From NCBI RefSeq assembly GCF_009664365.1, contig NZ_CP044310.1:879001-943000 (forward strand): 64,000 bases of DNA, read 5' to 3'. Source of the stretch: Paenibacillus xylanilyticus (GTDB taxonomy: Bacteria; Bacillota; Bacilli; Paenibacillales; Paenibacillaceae). Positions 17,034 through 26,178 of this stretch are shown here, in pieces. Each line of letters starts with the position of its first letter. Within the stretch, counting starts at the first letter, position 1. A program made the translations under genes and the position numbers. Below the pieces are notes generated by a model, which saw only the letters and a list, made by a program, of their open reading frames with translations, was not told where the DNA came from and searched no databases.

Positions 17034-17789
17034 GTGCTGAAGTTGTTTAAACAGTCGATCGTGTTAATTGCCTTGGTCCTACTGTGGGAGATCGCGCCAA
17101 GGACAGGCTTGGTAGATGCAGCATTTTTCCCTGCCTTTTCCGAGGTCATCCGGGCATTATGGAATTTGATCATCTCAGGTGAGCTTTTCACTCACTTTCT
17201 GGCGAGCATCATTCGTTCATTCAGTGGTTTCGCCTTAGCCTTACTTATTGCAATCCCGTTAGGATTACTGATTGGCTGGTATCCATTAGCCAGACAGCTG
17301 TTGAATCCGGTGCTGGAATTGTTTCGAAATACGGCTGCATTAGCGCTGCTCCCGGTATTCATGCTGCTGCTGGGGATCGGTGAAACCTCCAAGATTGCGA
17401 TCGTCCTCTTCGCCTGCACCTGGCCCATTCTTCTCAATACGATTGCTGCTGTCGGCAGCGTTGATCCCTTGCTGATCAAGGCAGCAAGATCGATGAATAT
17501 TAAGTCCTTCAGATTGTTCCTCAAGGTTATACTGCCGGCATCGGTTCCCACGATATTTACCGGTATTCGCATGGCAGGGACAGGGGCAATCCTGGTACTT
17601 ATAGCTGCTGAAATGGTAGGGGCCAAAGAAGGCTTGGGTTATCTCATCACGTATTCCCAGTATAACTTCCAGATTCCTCAGATGTATGCCGGGATATTAA
17701 CCATTGCTCTGCTGGGGTTGTTAATCAACCAAGGGCTCAGCATGCTGGAACGTAAATTTTCCAAATGGAAACAGCAAGTGAATGAGTAG
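17034..17789 (+). CDS. ABC importer permease subunit (SsuC/TauC type)
   Basis: Integral membrane subunit with about six helices; the BPD-type coupling region is EVGAKEGLGYLI-like (EMVGAKEGLGYLITYSQ, about residues 198-214), with the conserved AARSMN segment before it. The GTG at 17034 gives 251 residues, the usual length, but it has no ribosome site. The frame is open upstream to 16947 without any ATG, GTG or TTG; a clear AAAGGAG at 16949-16955 sits just before an ATT at 16959 that would add 25 residues. A rare ATT start is therefore possible. It follows the ATPase gene directly. Confidence 0.85.
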   Translation: MLKLFKQSIVLIALVLLWEIAPRTGLVDAAFFPAFSEVIRALWNLIISGELFTHFLASIIRSFSGFALALLIAIPLGLLIGWYPLARQLLNPVLELFRNTAALALLPVFMLLLGIGETSKIAIVLFACTWPILLNTIAAVGSVDPLLIKAARSMNIKSFRLFLKVILPASVPTIFTGIRMAGTGAILVLIAAEMVGAKEGLGYLITYSQYNFQIPQMYAGILTIALLGLLINQGLSMLERKFSKWKQQVNE

Positions 17790-17822
17790 TTCTGTTCGAA
17801 TATTCCCTCATTATTTTTTTAT

Positions 17823-17854
17823 CATTAATCCTTACTAATTCAATTGAATTAATG
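17823..17854 (+). repeat. AT-rich inverted repeat before the binding-protein gene
   Basis: CATTAAT (17823-17829) pairs with ATTAATG (17848-17854), enclosing the perfect palindrome AATTCAATTGAATT (17837-17850). It lies between permease and lipoprotein genes. It could be a regulator site or an mRNA-stabilising hairpin, which would raise the level of the binding protein. Confidence 0.4.
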
Positions 17855-17892
17855 AGTTATGAATAAGCATTATTTGGAGGAGGAGAAGCGAG

Positions 17893-18903
17893 ATGAAACG
17901 AACATTAGGCATTCTTGTGATTGCAGGCTTGGTCAGTGGTGTCCTATCAGGCTGCTCAGATCCCAAGACCTCCGCGAAGAGCGGAGAAGAAGATCAAGTT
18001 CTACAATATCAGTCTTCACCTGGAAGTGTTTCTTTTCCGGAGCTGGCTGCAGATTTGGGCTACTTGGGGGACTTGAAACTGGAATCCATAGGCGACAGCG
18101 TTGGGGGACCGGAGAGCATTCAATTAACGGCGACGAAACAGATCGACTTCGGATCAGCTTTTAATGGAGCCATTATCAAATCCTACTCCCAAAACGTAAA
18201 AATAAAATCGGTCGTCGGTTCATACGGCAGTGATGAGCATACGTACATCGGGGCTTATACCCTTGAGGGGACGCCAATCCAAACGGCCAAAGATTTTATT
18301 GGGAAAAAGGTAGGCGTGAATATTCTCGGGGCCCATTTGGAATTTGTCCTCAAAGACTATTTACGACAAGGCAACCTGACGGAAAAAGAAATCGAACAGG
18401 TCACGTTGGTGACTGTCCCAAGTTCAAGTGCGGAACAGGTTCTGCGGAATCAACAGATCGACGTCGTGATGTTAAGCGGAATCGGCCGGGACAGGGCTCT
18501 GGCAACAGGAGGAATCACTGAAATTTTCAGAGATATCGATGTGTTTGGCAAGGAGTTTACCGCAGGCGACTATTTCTTCAGCGAGGATTACATCCGGGAG
18601 AATCCGAATACGGTGAAGCAATTTGTAGACGGGGTTGCCAAAGCCATTGACTGGGCTCAGACCACACCTAGGGAGGAAGTCATCTCACGGTTCGAGGATA
18701 TTGTGAATCAGCGGGAACGCAAGGAAACGACGGATAACCTTAAATATTGGAAGAGTACAGGCATATCGGAAAAGGGAGGTGTCATTACTCCATCGGAATA
18801 CGGAACATGGATCGACTGGCTTGTGGCAAATGGTGAGCTAAAAGAAGGTCAGGTGAAACCGGAAGATTTATATACCAACGAATATAATCCATTTGCTCAA
18901 TAA
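17893..18903 (+). CDS. ABC importer substrate-binding lipoprotein (SsuA/NMT1 type)
   Basis: Extracellular solute receptor of the SsuA/TauA/NMT1-like fold, 336 residues, lipid-anchored through C21 (lipobox LSGC). Family features are YQSSPGSVSFPELAADLGYLGDLKLE (residues 38-63), a GGPESIQLTATKQIDFGSA segment that matches the usual gg..a..l..g.iD.g, and SSSAEQVLRNQQIDVVMLSG (about 176-195). Ribosome site GGAGGAGGAG. It captures the ligand for the permease/ATPase encoded upstream. The adjacent monooxygenase suggests an organosulfur ligand, but nitrilotriacetate-like compounds remain possible. Confidence 0.88.
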   Translation: MKRTLGILVIAGLVSGVLSGCSDPKTSAKSGEEDQVLQYQSSPGSVSFPELAADLGYLGDLKLESIGDSVGGPESIQLTATKQIDFGSAFNGAIIKSYSQNVKIKSVVGSYGSDEHTYIGAYTLEGTPIQTAKDFIGKKVGVNILGAHLEFVLKDYLRQGNLTEKEIEQVTLVTVPSSSAEQVLRNQQIDVVMLSGIGRDRALATGGITEIFRDIDVFGKEFTAGDYFFSEDYIRENPNTVKQFVDGVAKAIDWAQTTPREEVISRFEDIVNQRERKETTDNLKYWKSTGISEKGGVITPSEYGTWIDWLVANGELKEGQVKPEDLYTNEYNPFAQ

Positions 18904-19039
18904 CCTTTTCATATATACCCCTAAATTCAAACACACGTTAACGGAAGATGGTACTGCACTCGCAGTGGCCTTGTGTGATAGATAAATGTGGTTTGTATGA
19001 ATAAGTTTTTAACCAAAATCAGATAAGGGAGTGGTTCGT

Positions 19040-20398
19040 ATGACTGGAAAACAAATGAAACTGGGAGCTTTCATTAATCTGCCGGGACATCATGTAGCAA
19101 GCTGGCGTCATCCTTCTTCAGGTGCAGACCATGCATTCGATCTGGGTTATTTAACGGAGATTGCACAGACCGCTGAGCGCGGTAAGTTCGATATGATCTT
19201 TTTTGCCGATGTCCTGGGCCAGCGGCTTTCCGGTAATGCACACTCCTCATTGAAGCTGGACCCGATTATCATCATTTCGGCCCTCGCGGCTGTGACGAGA
19301 AATATAGGGTTAACGGCCACGCTGACCACGACCTATAACGATCCATACCATGTTGCGCGTAAATTCGCAGCGATTGATCATCTGTCCAAGGGACGAGCTG
19401 CCTGGAATGTCGTCACATCCGCCAACGAGGGAGAAGCCCTTCTGTTTGGTAAAGAAAAGCATCTGCAGCATGCGCTCCGTTATGAACGTGCTGAGGAATT
19501 CGTGGACGTTGTCAAGCAGCTATGGTTGTCCATCGAGGATGAGGCGCTTGTCATCGACAAGGATAATGGCCGATATCTGGATGTAGAGAAGGTACATCCG
19601 GTTAACCATGAAGGGGCATGGTTTAAGGTGCAGGGTGCTCTTGATTCCCCAACAACACCGCAAGGACATCCTGTAATTGTTCAGGCCGGGTCTTCGGAAT
19701 CTGGCAAAGAGCTGGCAGCCAAGACGGCTGAAGTCATTTTTACAGCTTGGCAAACGCTTGAAGAGGCACAGGTCTTTTATCGGGATGTCAAAGGTCGACT
19801 GGCTAAATACGGACGCAAGCCGGATGATCTGAAGATTATGCCTGGCGTGTTCATTACGGTGGCCAAAACAGAGGCAGAAGCCCTGCTGAAGCAGCAGCAG
19901 TTAAACAGCTATATTCTGCCTGAAGTGGGATTGGCATATCTGTCTGCTTTTACGAATATTGATCTGTCCGGGTATGATGTCGATGAACCGCTGCCGGAAG
20001 CAAGCTCTATTGAAGATGAAACCAATCCGCGAATCCGCTATAACATCATTCGTGAAATTGCGAAACGGGAGAACCTGCAATCGATCCGTGCAATCTATGA
20101 ACGAATCGCAGGAGCACGCGGTCATCGGGAGATTGTCGGGACTCCGGAACAAATTGCGGATCAATTGGAAGAATGGTTCCTGAATGATGGTGCAGATGGC
20201 TTTAATATTATGCCGCCTCATTTCCCGGAGGGCTTCAACGATATTATCGAACTGGTGGTTCCCGAATTGCAGCGGAGGGGATTATTCCGTACCGAATATG
20301 AGAGCAGTACCCTTCGAGGGAATCTGGGGCTGTCTGTACCTTCCGTACAAACACCTGAAAAGGCATTAACCGGCGCAAGCACAGGTGAAATTGTGTGA
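19040..20398 (+). CDS. Flavin-dependent monooxygenase, NtaA/SnaA/DszA family (LLM class)
   Basis: Two-component, FMNH2-dependent monooxygenase of the bacterial luciferase-like superfamily, 452 residues. Family signatures are GAFINLPGHHVASWRHP (about 8-24), FDMIFFADVLGQRL (about 51-64), TTTYNDPYHVARKFAAIDHLSKGRAAWNVVTS (about 95-126) and HPVIVQAGSSESGKELAA (about 210-227). Relatives oxidise nitrilotriacetate, dibenzothiophene sulfone, dimethyl sulfide or S-alkyl cysteine derivatives. It needs a separate flavin reductase, and none is encoded in this window. The start at ATG 19040 follows AAGGGAG with 9-nt spacing; GTG 19031 sits too close. The likely role is cleavage of the imported organosulfur compound. 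Confidence 0.88.
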   Translation: MTGKQMKLGAFINLPGHHVASWRHPSSGADHAFDLGYLTEIAQTAERGKFDMIFFADVLGQRLSGNAHSSLKLDPIIIISALAAVTRNIGLTATLTTTYNDPYHVARKFAAIDHLSKGRAAWNVVTSANEGEALLFGKEKHLQHALRYERAEEFVDVVKQLWLSIEDEALVIDKDNGRYLDVEKVHPVNHEGAWFKVQGALDSPTTPQGHPVIVQAGSSESGKELAAKTAEVIFTAWQTLEEAQVFYRDVKGRLAKYGRKPDDLKIMPGVFITVAKTEAEALLKQQQLNSYILPEVGLAYLSAFTNIDLSGYDVDEPLPEASSIEDETNPRIRYNIIREIAKRENLQSIRAIYERIAGARGHREIVGTPEQIADQLEEWFLNDGADGFNIMPPHFPEGFNDIIELVVPELQRRGLFRTEYESSTLRGNLGLSVPSVQTPEKALTGASTGEIV

Positions 20399-20413
20399 GG
20401 TATAGGCATTAAC

Positions 20414-20443
20414 ATAACGCAACCATTCATGGTTGCGTTATTT
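20414..20443 (+). terminator. Terminator of the organosulfur operon
   Basis: 13-bp perfect stem ATAACGCAACCAT/ATGGTTGCGTTAT with a 2-nt loop, followed by TTGTTG. It lies between convergent genes. Confidence 0.75.
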
Positions 20444-20509
20444 GTTGCGCTAACGGAGTGACCTCCATAGGGAGGAGGGAGCTTGTTTTCTCGCCTTTCA
20501 AGCCTGGAC

Positions 20510-21466
20510 CTAGACCCAGCCGGTAAACTCCAGTATGGATGCTTTGGCGGACTGTACTTCGGTTTGTGCACCTTTGCGCCACGCTTTGGGGGACTGCCCC
20601 ATCAGTTTGGAGAAGCAGCGATTGAAGCTGGAAATGGAATGAAAACCGACCTGCTCTGAGATCGACAGAATGGAATGGTCGGTGCTCTTCAGCTGCTTGC
20701 AGGCCTCTTCGATGCGTGTGCTGTTGATGAATTCGAGAGGCGTCGTTCTCATAATCTCATAAAATTTTCTGCGGAAATGCGTTGTACTCAAGTGGCACAG
20801 ATCGGCCAAAAAGTCGATGGTCATGGGGGTCATGTAGTTCTTGGTGATGTACTCGAGTACAGGGGAGATGACAAGGTCCCCTTTCAAACCATGATCTGTT
20901 CCCTGTTCTGACAGGGGGCGATTACGGGAATGAATTCGAAGGAGCTCGATATACAGGGACAGCATCATGCCGTAGGCACTTTCCTGATAGTAGGGATTCT
21001 GCTGTCTTAACTCCTCTACAATCGATGTGGCAAGTGTGTACACCTTGGGATGCTGCTCCTTGCTGAGCACACAGTTCATTCCCTGTACTGCCCACAGATT
21101 TGGCTCAAAATCACGGTATGTACCTTTTAATGAATGCTGAAACAGGTCGTCCGGCGAAAAGAAAATATAAGCCCACAAACTGGCTGTGCCAGGTGTACTG
21201 TACGTTGTATGAGGAAGATATCGGGGAATGAAGGTCACATCGCCGGCCTGAAAGGGGACGGATTCTCCCTTGATCTCCATAATGCCGCTATCGGAGTAGC
21301 AGATGCCAATCTCCAGATGGTTATGAAAATGAAGATGCTCGCTCTTGATATCGGATATTTTCCAGCGCTCACCGCTTAATAGCAGGACGGGAAAATGGAT
21401 GGGCAGGCTGTAATGACGGTATTCAATAACAGGCTTCCTGGTTTTGGCCACATGCGATACCCCCAT
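20510..21466 (-). CDS. AraC family regulator with N-terminal cupin
   Basis: A 318-residue regulator. Residues 15-150 look like a cupin sensing domain (HLHFHNHLEIGICYSDSGIMEIKGE, VPFQAGDVTFIPRYLPHTT). The last 100 residues hold the two helix-turn-helix units of AraC (MTIDFLADLCHLSTTHFRRKF and ILSISEQVGFHSISSFNRCFSKLMGQSPKAWR). It is transcribed divergently from the GH105/GH112 operon across a 153-bp shared regulatory region, which makes it the likely activator of that operon with a pectin-derived sugar as signal. The ATG at 21466 lacks a good ribosome site; GTG at 21451 follows GGGGG and could be the start. Confidence 0.9.
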   Translation of the reverse strand: MGVSHVAKTRKPVIEYRHYSLPIHFPVLLLSGERWKISDIKSEHLHFHNHLEIGICYSDSGIMEIKGESVPFQAGDVTFIPRYLPHTTYSTPGTASLWAYIFFSPDDLFQHSLKGTYRDFEPNLWAVQGMNCVLSKEQHPKVYTLATSIVEELRQQNPYYQESAYGMMLSLYIELLRIHSRNRPLSEQGTDHGLKGDLVISPVLEYITKNYMTPMTIDFLADLCHLSTTHFRRKFYEIMRTTPLEFINSTRIEEACKQLKSTDHSILSISEQVGFHSISSFNRCFSKLMGQSPKAWRKGAQTEVQSAKASILEFTGWV

Positions 21467-21512
21467 TCATAAATGGTTGAAATTGCGCAGTTTTGTTACG
21501 AATATGCTTAGA

Positions 21513-21559
21513 TTGACACCATTTTACTGCGTAGAATGGAATAAGTAAAGCGTTTACAA
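21513..21559 (+). promoter_or_regulatory. Promoter region with cre-like site for the GH105/GH112 operon
   Basis: TTGACA at 21513-21518 without a good -10 at 16-18 nt, as expected for an activator-dependent promoter. A near-palindrome GTAAAGCGTTTAC at 21545-21557 matches the catabolite-responsive element consensus at 13 of 15 positions on either strand. CcpA repression is therefore plausible. Confidence 0.5.
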
Positions 21560-21619
21560 TACGAACGGACACCTCTCAGGGCACACTTGGGGGCATGTGT
21601 CCAGGAGAGGGGAATACCG

Positions 21620-22639
21620 ATGCTTCAAGTGAAATATGACAGGGAAGAGATTTTAAAGGTCATCGATAACGTCACCCAAAAAACACTATCCATGGATTTG
21701 ACATGGGACTGGCCTTGCGGTGTAGCCTATTACGGTGTAACCAGAGCCTACCAGACGACAGGCAACAAGGAGATTCTGGACAGGCTGGTCCAGTGGGCGG
21801 ATGAATATATTGAGCTGGGCCTGCCGAGCTGGACGGTAAACACCTGTGCCATGGGCCATATGCTGATTACGTTGTATGAAGAGACAGGGGACCAGAAATA
21901 TTGGGATATTGCACTGAGCAAAGTGGATTATCTCCAGAATCATGCACTCCGCTTCGGAGACAACGTGCTGCAGCATACCGTATCCGTTGCCAATGACTTT
22001 CCGGAACAGGCATGGGCGGATACCTTGTTTATGGCTGCATTTTTCCTGCTGCGTGTAGGCAGCAAGTTGAAGGATGAAGCCATGATTCAGGATGCCCTGA
22101 ATCAGTACTACTGGCATATCAAATACCTTCAAGATCCAAGCACGGGCTTCTGGTATCACGGGTATAACAATGTCAATAAAGACCATATGTCCGGATTTTA
22201 CTGGGGAAGAGCGAATGCCTGGGGTGCCTACACAATGTCACAGGTGAAACCTCAATTGAAGGACTGGTATTTGTATCCGCAGTGTATGGACGTCGAGTGC
22301 TCGCTCCGGGACCAACTGGCAGCATTGAAGCTGGTTCAGACGGACAACGGCTTGTGGAGAACGGTGCTGGATGATGAAGAGTCTTATGAAGAAGTATCAG
22401 CGTCTTGCGGTATTGCGGCAGCCATGATCAATAACGGCAATCCGCTGCATACCAAGTATGTGCAGAAGGCATTGGACGGTGTACTGAAAAATATCACTGA
22501 AGATGGACGTGTACTGGGCGTATCTGGCGGCACAGCTGTCATGAAGGATCGGGAAGGGTACCGCAAGATCCCCAAAGACTGGATTCAAGGCTGGGGTCAG
22601 GGCCTGGCACTCGCTTTTCTGTCCGACATGTTGAGATAG
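21620..22639 (+). CDS. Unsaturated rhamnogalacturonyl hydrolase (GH105, YteR/YesR-like)
   Basis: Intracellular (alpha/alpha)6-barrel hydrolase that removes the unsaturated galacturonyl end from rhamnogalacturonan-lyase products; 339 residues, no signal peptide. The WADTLFMAAFFL stretch carries D134, equivalent to the catalytic aspartate of YteR (WxDTLFM). W30-D-W-PCGVAYYG at the N-terminus and FWYHGYNN, GFYWGRANAW and ASCGIAAAM later are family landmarks. The start at ATG 21620 follows GGAGAGGGG. A GH112 phosphorylase gene follows after 12 bases, and an AraC regulator is divergent. Substrate is inferred from the family. Confidence 0.87.
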   Translation: MLQVKYDREEILKVIDNVTQKTLSMDLTWDWPCGVAYYGVTRAYQTTGNKEILDRLVQWADEYIELGLPSWTVNTCAMGHMLITLYEETGDQKYWDIALSKVDYLQNHALRFGDNVLQHTVSVANDFPEQAWADTLFMAAFFLLRVGSKLKDEAMIQDALNQYYWHIKYLQDPSTGFWYHGYNNVNKDHMSGFYWGRANAWGAYTMSQVKPQLKDWYLYPQCMDVECSLRDQLAALKLVQTDNGLWRTVLDDEESYEEVSASCGIAAAMINNGNPLHTKYVQKALDGVLKNITEDGRVLGVSGGTAVMKDREGYRKIPKDWIQGWGQGLALAFLSDMLR

Positions 22640-22651
22640 GAGGAGATCCAA

Positions 22652-24835
22652 TTGTCCAAAAAAACAACGGGAGCCTTCACCCTGCCTGGAGAATCGGGTT
22701 ATGAGGCGCTGACACTGGAGCTCGCTGAACGGTGGGGTGCGGATGTCATTCGTGACAGTGACGGGACGAAATTGTCGGATGAGATTATTAACGCCGGATA
22801 CGGCATTTATTCGACGATCTGTATCATCCGGGATCATAATGAGTGGGCATCCCGCAATACGGATAAGCTGCAGCAATGTTTTCTCATAACGAACCCCAAG
22901 GTGGCCGTGCAGGATTACCTGTCCATCTATTTGATGGAGGATTTCTTCGCTGAACAGTTCAAGGTGAACGATTCCCGGGAAGCGTTCAAGTATTGGCAGG
23001 TCTATGACCGGACCACGGGGGAAGAGGTGCCGAGAGAACAGTGGAATTATGAGCGGGAGTCAGGGAATGTAGTCATTACCGGCATCATTCCGTGGCATAA
23101 ATACACCGTCAGCTTCATGGTTTACCGGATATGGGAAGAGATTTCGATGTACAATCACACGACGAATGACTGGGACAAAGAGCATCTAATGCAGATCGAT
23201 CCCATCTATCCGGAGACCCAAGCATACCTGCTGAATTGGATGGAAAACTGGTGTCAGGAGCACAAGGAAACAACCGTTGTTCGGTTTACGTCCCTGTTCT
23301 ATAATTTCGCCTGGATCTGGGGCAGCAGTGAGCGAAACCGCCATCTGTTCTCGGACTGGGGTTCATATGATTTTACGGTAAGTTCAAGAGCGCTTGATCT
23401 GTTTGCCAAAAAGGCTGGCTATTCCCTCACGGCTGAGGATTTCGTAAATGGCGGTAAATACCGGGTCAGTCATATGCCTGCGAATCAGCGCAAACTGGAT
23501 TGGATGGCGTTCATCAATGATTTTGTGATTGAATTCGGTAAAAAGCTGATTGATATTGTACACAAGCATGACAAGCTGGCCTACGTTTTCTACGATGATA
23601 GCTGGGTCGGCATGGAGCCTTACCATGACCGCTTCGAAGAATTTGGATTCGACGGCATGATCAAATGTGTTTTCTCCGGGTATGAGGCAAGAATGTGTTC
23701 GGGTATCAACGTGGATACGCATGAAATCCGGCTGCATCCCTACCTGTTTCCGGTTGGTTTAGGCGGACTTCCTACCTTCAAGAAGGGCGGCGACCCAACA
23801 CTGGATGCCAAGAAGTATTGGATAAATATTCGTCGTGCTCTGCTCAGAGAACCGATCGATCGAATCGGACTGGGCGGGTATCTGCATCTGGTGGAGCCTT
23901 ATCCGGATTTTGTGGAATACATCGAGAAGATTGCCAATGAGTTCAGGGAAATGAAGGAGCTGCATCAGGCTGGCAAGCCTTATCAGATCCAGACCAAGGT
24001 AGCCGTGCTGCATAGCTGGGGCAAACTGAGATCATGGACCTTGTCCGGGCATTTCCATGAAACGTACATGCATGATCTCATCCATGTCAATGAAGCATTG
24101 TCGGGATTACCGGTTGAGGTGCGGTTCATCGATTTTGAAGACATCCGTCAGGGCGTACTGCAAGAATGCGATGTCGTGATCAATGCTGGCTCTGCGGGTT
24201 CCGCATGGAGCGGTGGGGAGCACTGGAATGACCATACATGTGTGGACCTACTGACGAAGTGGGTGTACGAAGGTGGTACGTTTATCGGCATCAATCAGCC
24301 CTCGGCGATCGAGGGATACGACAGCTTTTTCCGAATGGCACATATTCTTGGCGTGGATGAAGATACAGGGGCAAGAGTCGTTCATGGAAAATGGTCATAT
24401 GAGGTACGAGATGAACATGGTTTGGTACCAGATGAAGCCAGCATAATAACGCCGAAGAAAGGCATTTATCTTACGGATGGCACAGCTGAGGTGCTGCATG
24501 AAACGGATGGTCATATTACCTTGTCTACCCATGCATTCGGCAAAGGAAAAGGGATCTATCTCTCCGCATTCGCATTCAACTGGGAGAATACCAGATTGCT
24601 GTTGAATCTGATTCGTTATGCAGGCGAGGAATACGAGGAAACGAAGTATATCCCGGATAACCTGTACACCGAGTGTGCGTATTATCCGGAAAGTAACATA
24701 TTGGTTGTGATCAACAATAGTGACCAGGTTCAGACAACAACGATTGATACAGAGTTTGGAAAACAAACGCTTCAACTGGCTCCGTATGATACGGTTATTA
24801 CCCAGATTGGTGCAACTAACTCCGTATCCTCATAG
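22652..24835 (+). CDS. GH112 phosphorylase (galacto-N-biose or galactosyl-rhamnose phosphorylase)
   Basis: A 727-residue cytoplasmic phosphorylase of family GH112, which releases alpha-galactose-1-phosphate from beta-galactosides. The N-terminus GAFTLPGESGYEALTLELAERWGADVIRDSDGT (residues 7-39) is diagnostic. The barrel holds TSLFYNFAWIWG and YVFYDDSWVGMEPYHDRF (about 306-323), then GLGGYLHLVEPYPDFV, and a small beta domain ends the protein. Start is TTG 22652 with AGGAGGAG. Known specificities are galactosyl-beta-1,3-HexNAc and galactosyl-beta-1,4-rhamnose; partnership with a GH105 enzyme for rhamnogalacturonan favours the rhamnose type. Phosphorolysis would save one ATP per disaccharide. 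Confidence 0.88.
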   Translation: MSKKTTGAFTLPGESGYEALTLELAERWGADVIRDSDGTKLSDEIINAGYGIYSTICIIRDHNEWASRNTDKLQQCFLITNPKVAVQDYLSIYLMEDFFAEQFKVNDSREAFKYWQVYDRTTGEEVPREQWNYERESGNVVITGIIPWHKYTVSFMVYRIWEEISMYNHTTNDWDKEHLMQIDPIYPETQAYLLNWMENWCQEHKETTVVRFTSLFYNFAWIWGSSERNRHLFSDWGSYDFTVSSRALDLFAKKAGYSLTAEDFVNGGKYRVSHMPANQRKLDWMAFINDFVIEFGKKLIDIVHKHDKLAYVFYDDSWVGMEPYHDRFEEFGFDGMIKCVFSGYEARMCSGINVDTHEIRLHPYLFPVGLGGLPTFKKGGDPTLDAKKYWINIRRALLREPIDRIGLGGYLHLVEPYPDFVEYIEKIANEFREMKELHQAGKPYQIQTKVAVLHSWGKLRSWTLSGHFHETYMHDLIHVNEALSGLPVEVRFIDFEDIRQGVLQECDVVINAGSAGSAWSGGEHWNDHTCVDLLTKWVYEGGTFIGINQPSAIEGYDSFFRMAHILGVDEDTGARVVHGKWSYEVRDEHGLVPDEASIITPKKGIYLTDGTAEVLHETDGHITLSTHAFGKGKGIYLSAFAFNWENTRLLLNLIRYAGEEYEETKYIPDNLYTECAYYPESNILVVINNSDQVQTTTIDTEFGKQTLQLAPYDTVITQIGATNSVSS

Positions 24836-24863
24836 GATATCTTCTTCATAAAAGGTAGCCTTC

Positions 24864-24898
24864 ATAGACCGTTCCCTCGATCAGGGAGCGGTCTATTT
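24864..24898 (+). terminator. Terminator after the GH112 gene
   Basis: 14-bp stem ATAGACCGTTCCCT/AGGGAGCGGTCTAT (one wobble), 5-nt loop; only a short T stretch follows. Confidence 0.65.
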
Positions 24899-25001
24899 GG
24901 GCAAAAAAGGAATTCTGCGGATGAATATTTTATAATGTAAATTATACAAGCAAGTAAACCGGATATCTTGCTCAAGACTTAGGATCATGGGGGTGTAATC
25001 A

Positions 25002-25445
25002 ATGATTCGTATGGCTGTCGGTGCGGTCATTCAAAAGGATGATGAATTCCTGTTAGTTCATAAGGTAAAGGGAGCACAGGGGAAAATCAAAGGAACGTGG
25101 GATTTCCCAAAAGGCGGGGTAGAGCCGCAGGACGAGAGCATAGAGGCGGCACTGCTCAGGGAATTAGAAGAGGAAACCGGATCAACAAAATATACAATTA
25201 CCAAACCGTTCAAGGACAAAATTGCCTTTAGATTCGACCCCATAACGCAGGAGAAATTGGGATTTCAAGGCCAGGAGACGACGATGTATCTGGTCGAATA
25301 TGCTGGAGACGGGACGGACCTGAAACCTCAGGATGATGAGATCGATGATATTCGATGGTTCCCTATAGACCATGTCGCTCCACTGTTATTTCCGGAGGCC
25401 CGTATGTTCTTTAAAAGCTACGTTTTGGTGAGAGGAGAAGATTGA
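25002..25445 (+). CDS. Nudix hydrolase
   Basis: A 147-residue hydrolase of nucleoside-diphosphate-linked compounds. The Nudix box GX5EX7REUXEEXGU is complete: G39, E45, R53, E54, E57, E58, G60. FPKGGVEPQDES before it (TWDFPKGG) resembles the Ap4A/diphosphoinositol-type branch. Substrate unknown. It ends one base before the next gene, so the two are co-transcribed and perhaps translationally coupled. Confidence 0.88.
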   Translation: MIRMAVGAVIQKDDEFLLVHKVKGAQGKIKGTWDFPKGGVEPQDESIEAALLRELEEETGSTKYTITKPFKDKIAFRFDPITQEKLGFQGQETTMYLVEYAGDGTDLKPQDDEIDDIRWFPIDHVAPLLFPEARMFFKSYVLVRGED

Positions 25446-25446
25446 C

Positions 25447-26178
25447 TTGATTGCAGATTTCAAAGTGTTGGCCGAGTTTCTCCAAGGTCATCATGAAGAG
25501 GCAAGTTCCAAGACAGAAGAAGACATTCGGGAACAGGAGCGGCGCCTCGGCAAGCCGTTACCAGCCGCTCTGCGTGAATACTATAAGAGGTTTGGACGGT
25601 GCCAATATATTACGCAGCACTGCAATAATCAGTATGAGCCGATGCTTCTGGAGGATATCTTTGTACCGGATTCGGATTTCTTTACAACGGACAAGGCGTT
25701 TTTGGTCTTTTATCAATGCGAAGAATCGGTGATTTATTGCGGCATACGTTTCAGTGATCTGACGAAGGAAGACCCGCCGGTGTATCTATGTGCGTGGAAC
25801 CATCCGGATTGGTCGCTCGAGAATGAATCACTCACCAATTTTCTTGTAAGCAAAGCATTCATTCAGATGGGGGTGGAGGACAGGCTGCCTTATTGGGTTA
25901 TTTTTGATGAGAACATGTGGGGGTTATCGGATTACCGATCCTATTGGGGATTAAGCGACGGGGCATATGAAATTCCAGAGACGTCCTCTCTTCAGGCTTG
26001 GCGGATATTTTGTAGGGAGGATGTCATTTGCCTGTTCGAAATGGCTGTTGGTGAAAGCGAGGATGATATATTAGCTGTATATCTGGCTTCTTTTGACCGG
26101 GAGCGTATAGCGAGCCTGCTGAATCGTACAACGCAGGACAGGCAGCTGCCCGACTATAGAACCAATCTTGGTTCATAG
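25447..26178 (+). CDS. SMI1/KNR4 (SUKH) family protein
   Basis: A 243-residue soluble protein with the SUKH pattern: EEDIREQERRLGKPLPAALREYYKRFG (residues 23-49) followed by alternating strands, with YWGLSDGAYEIP near 180. In bacteria SUKH proteins are widespread immunity proteins against polymorphic toxins, but many are stand-alone with unknown role. Start is TTG 25447 after AGAGGAGA. No toxin gene is adjacent. It follows a Nudix hydrolase by one base. Confidence 0.7.
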   Translation: MIADFKVLAEFLQGHHEEASSKTEEDIREQERRLGKPLPAALREYYKRFGRCQYITQHCNNQYEPMLLEDIFVPDSDFFTTDKAFLVFYQCEESVIYCGIRFSDLTKEDPPVYLCAWNHPDWSLENESLTNFLVSKAFIQMGVEDRLPYWVIFDENMWGLSDYRSYWGLSDGAYEIPETSSLQAWRIFCREDVICLFEMAVGESEDDILAVYLASFDRERIASLLNRTTQDRQLPDYRTNLGS

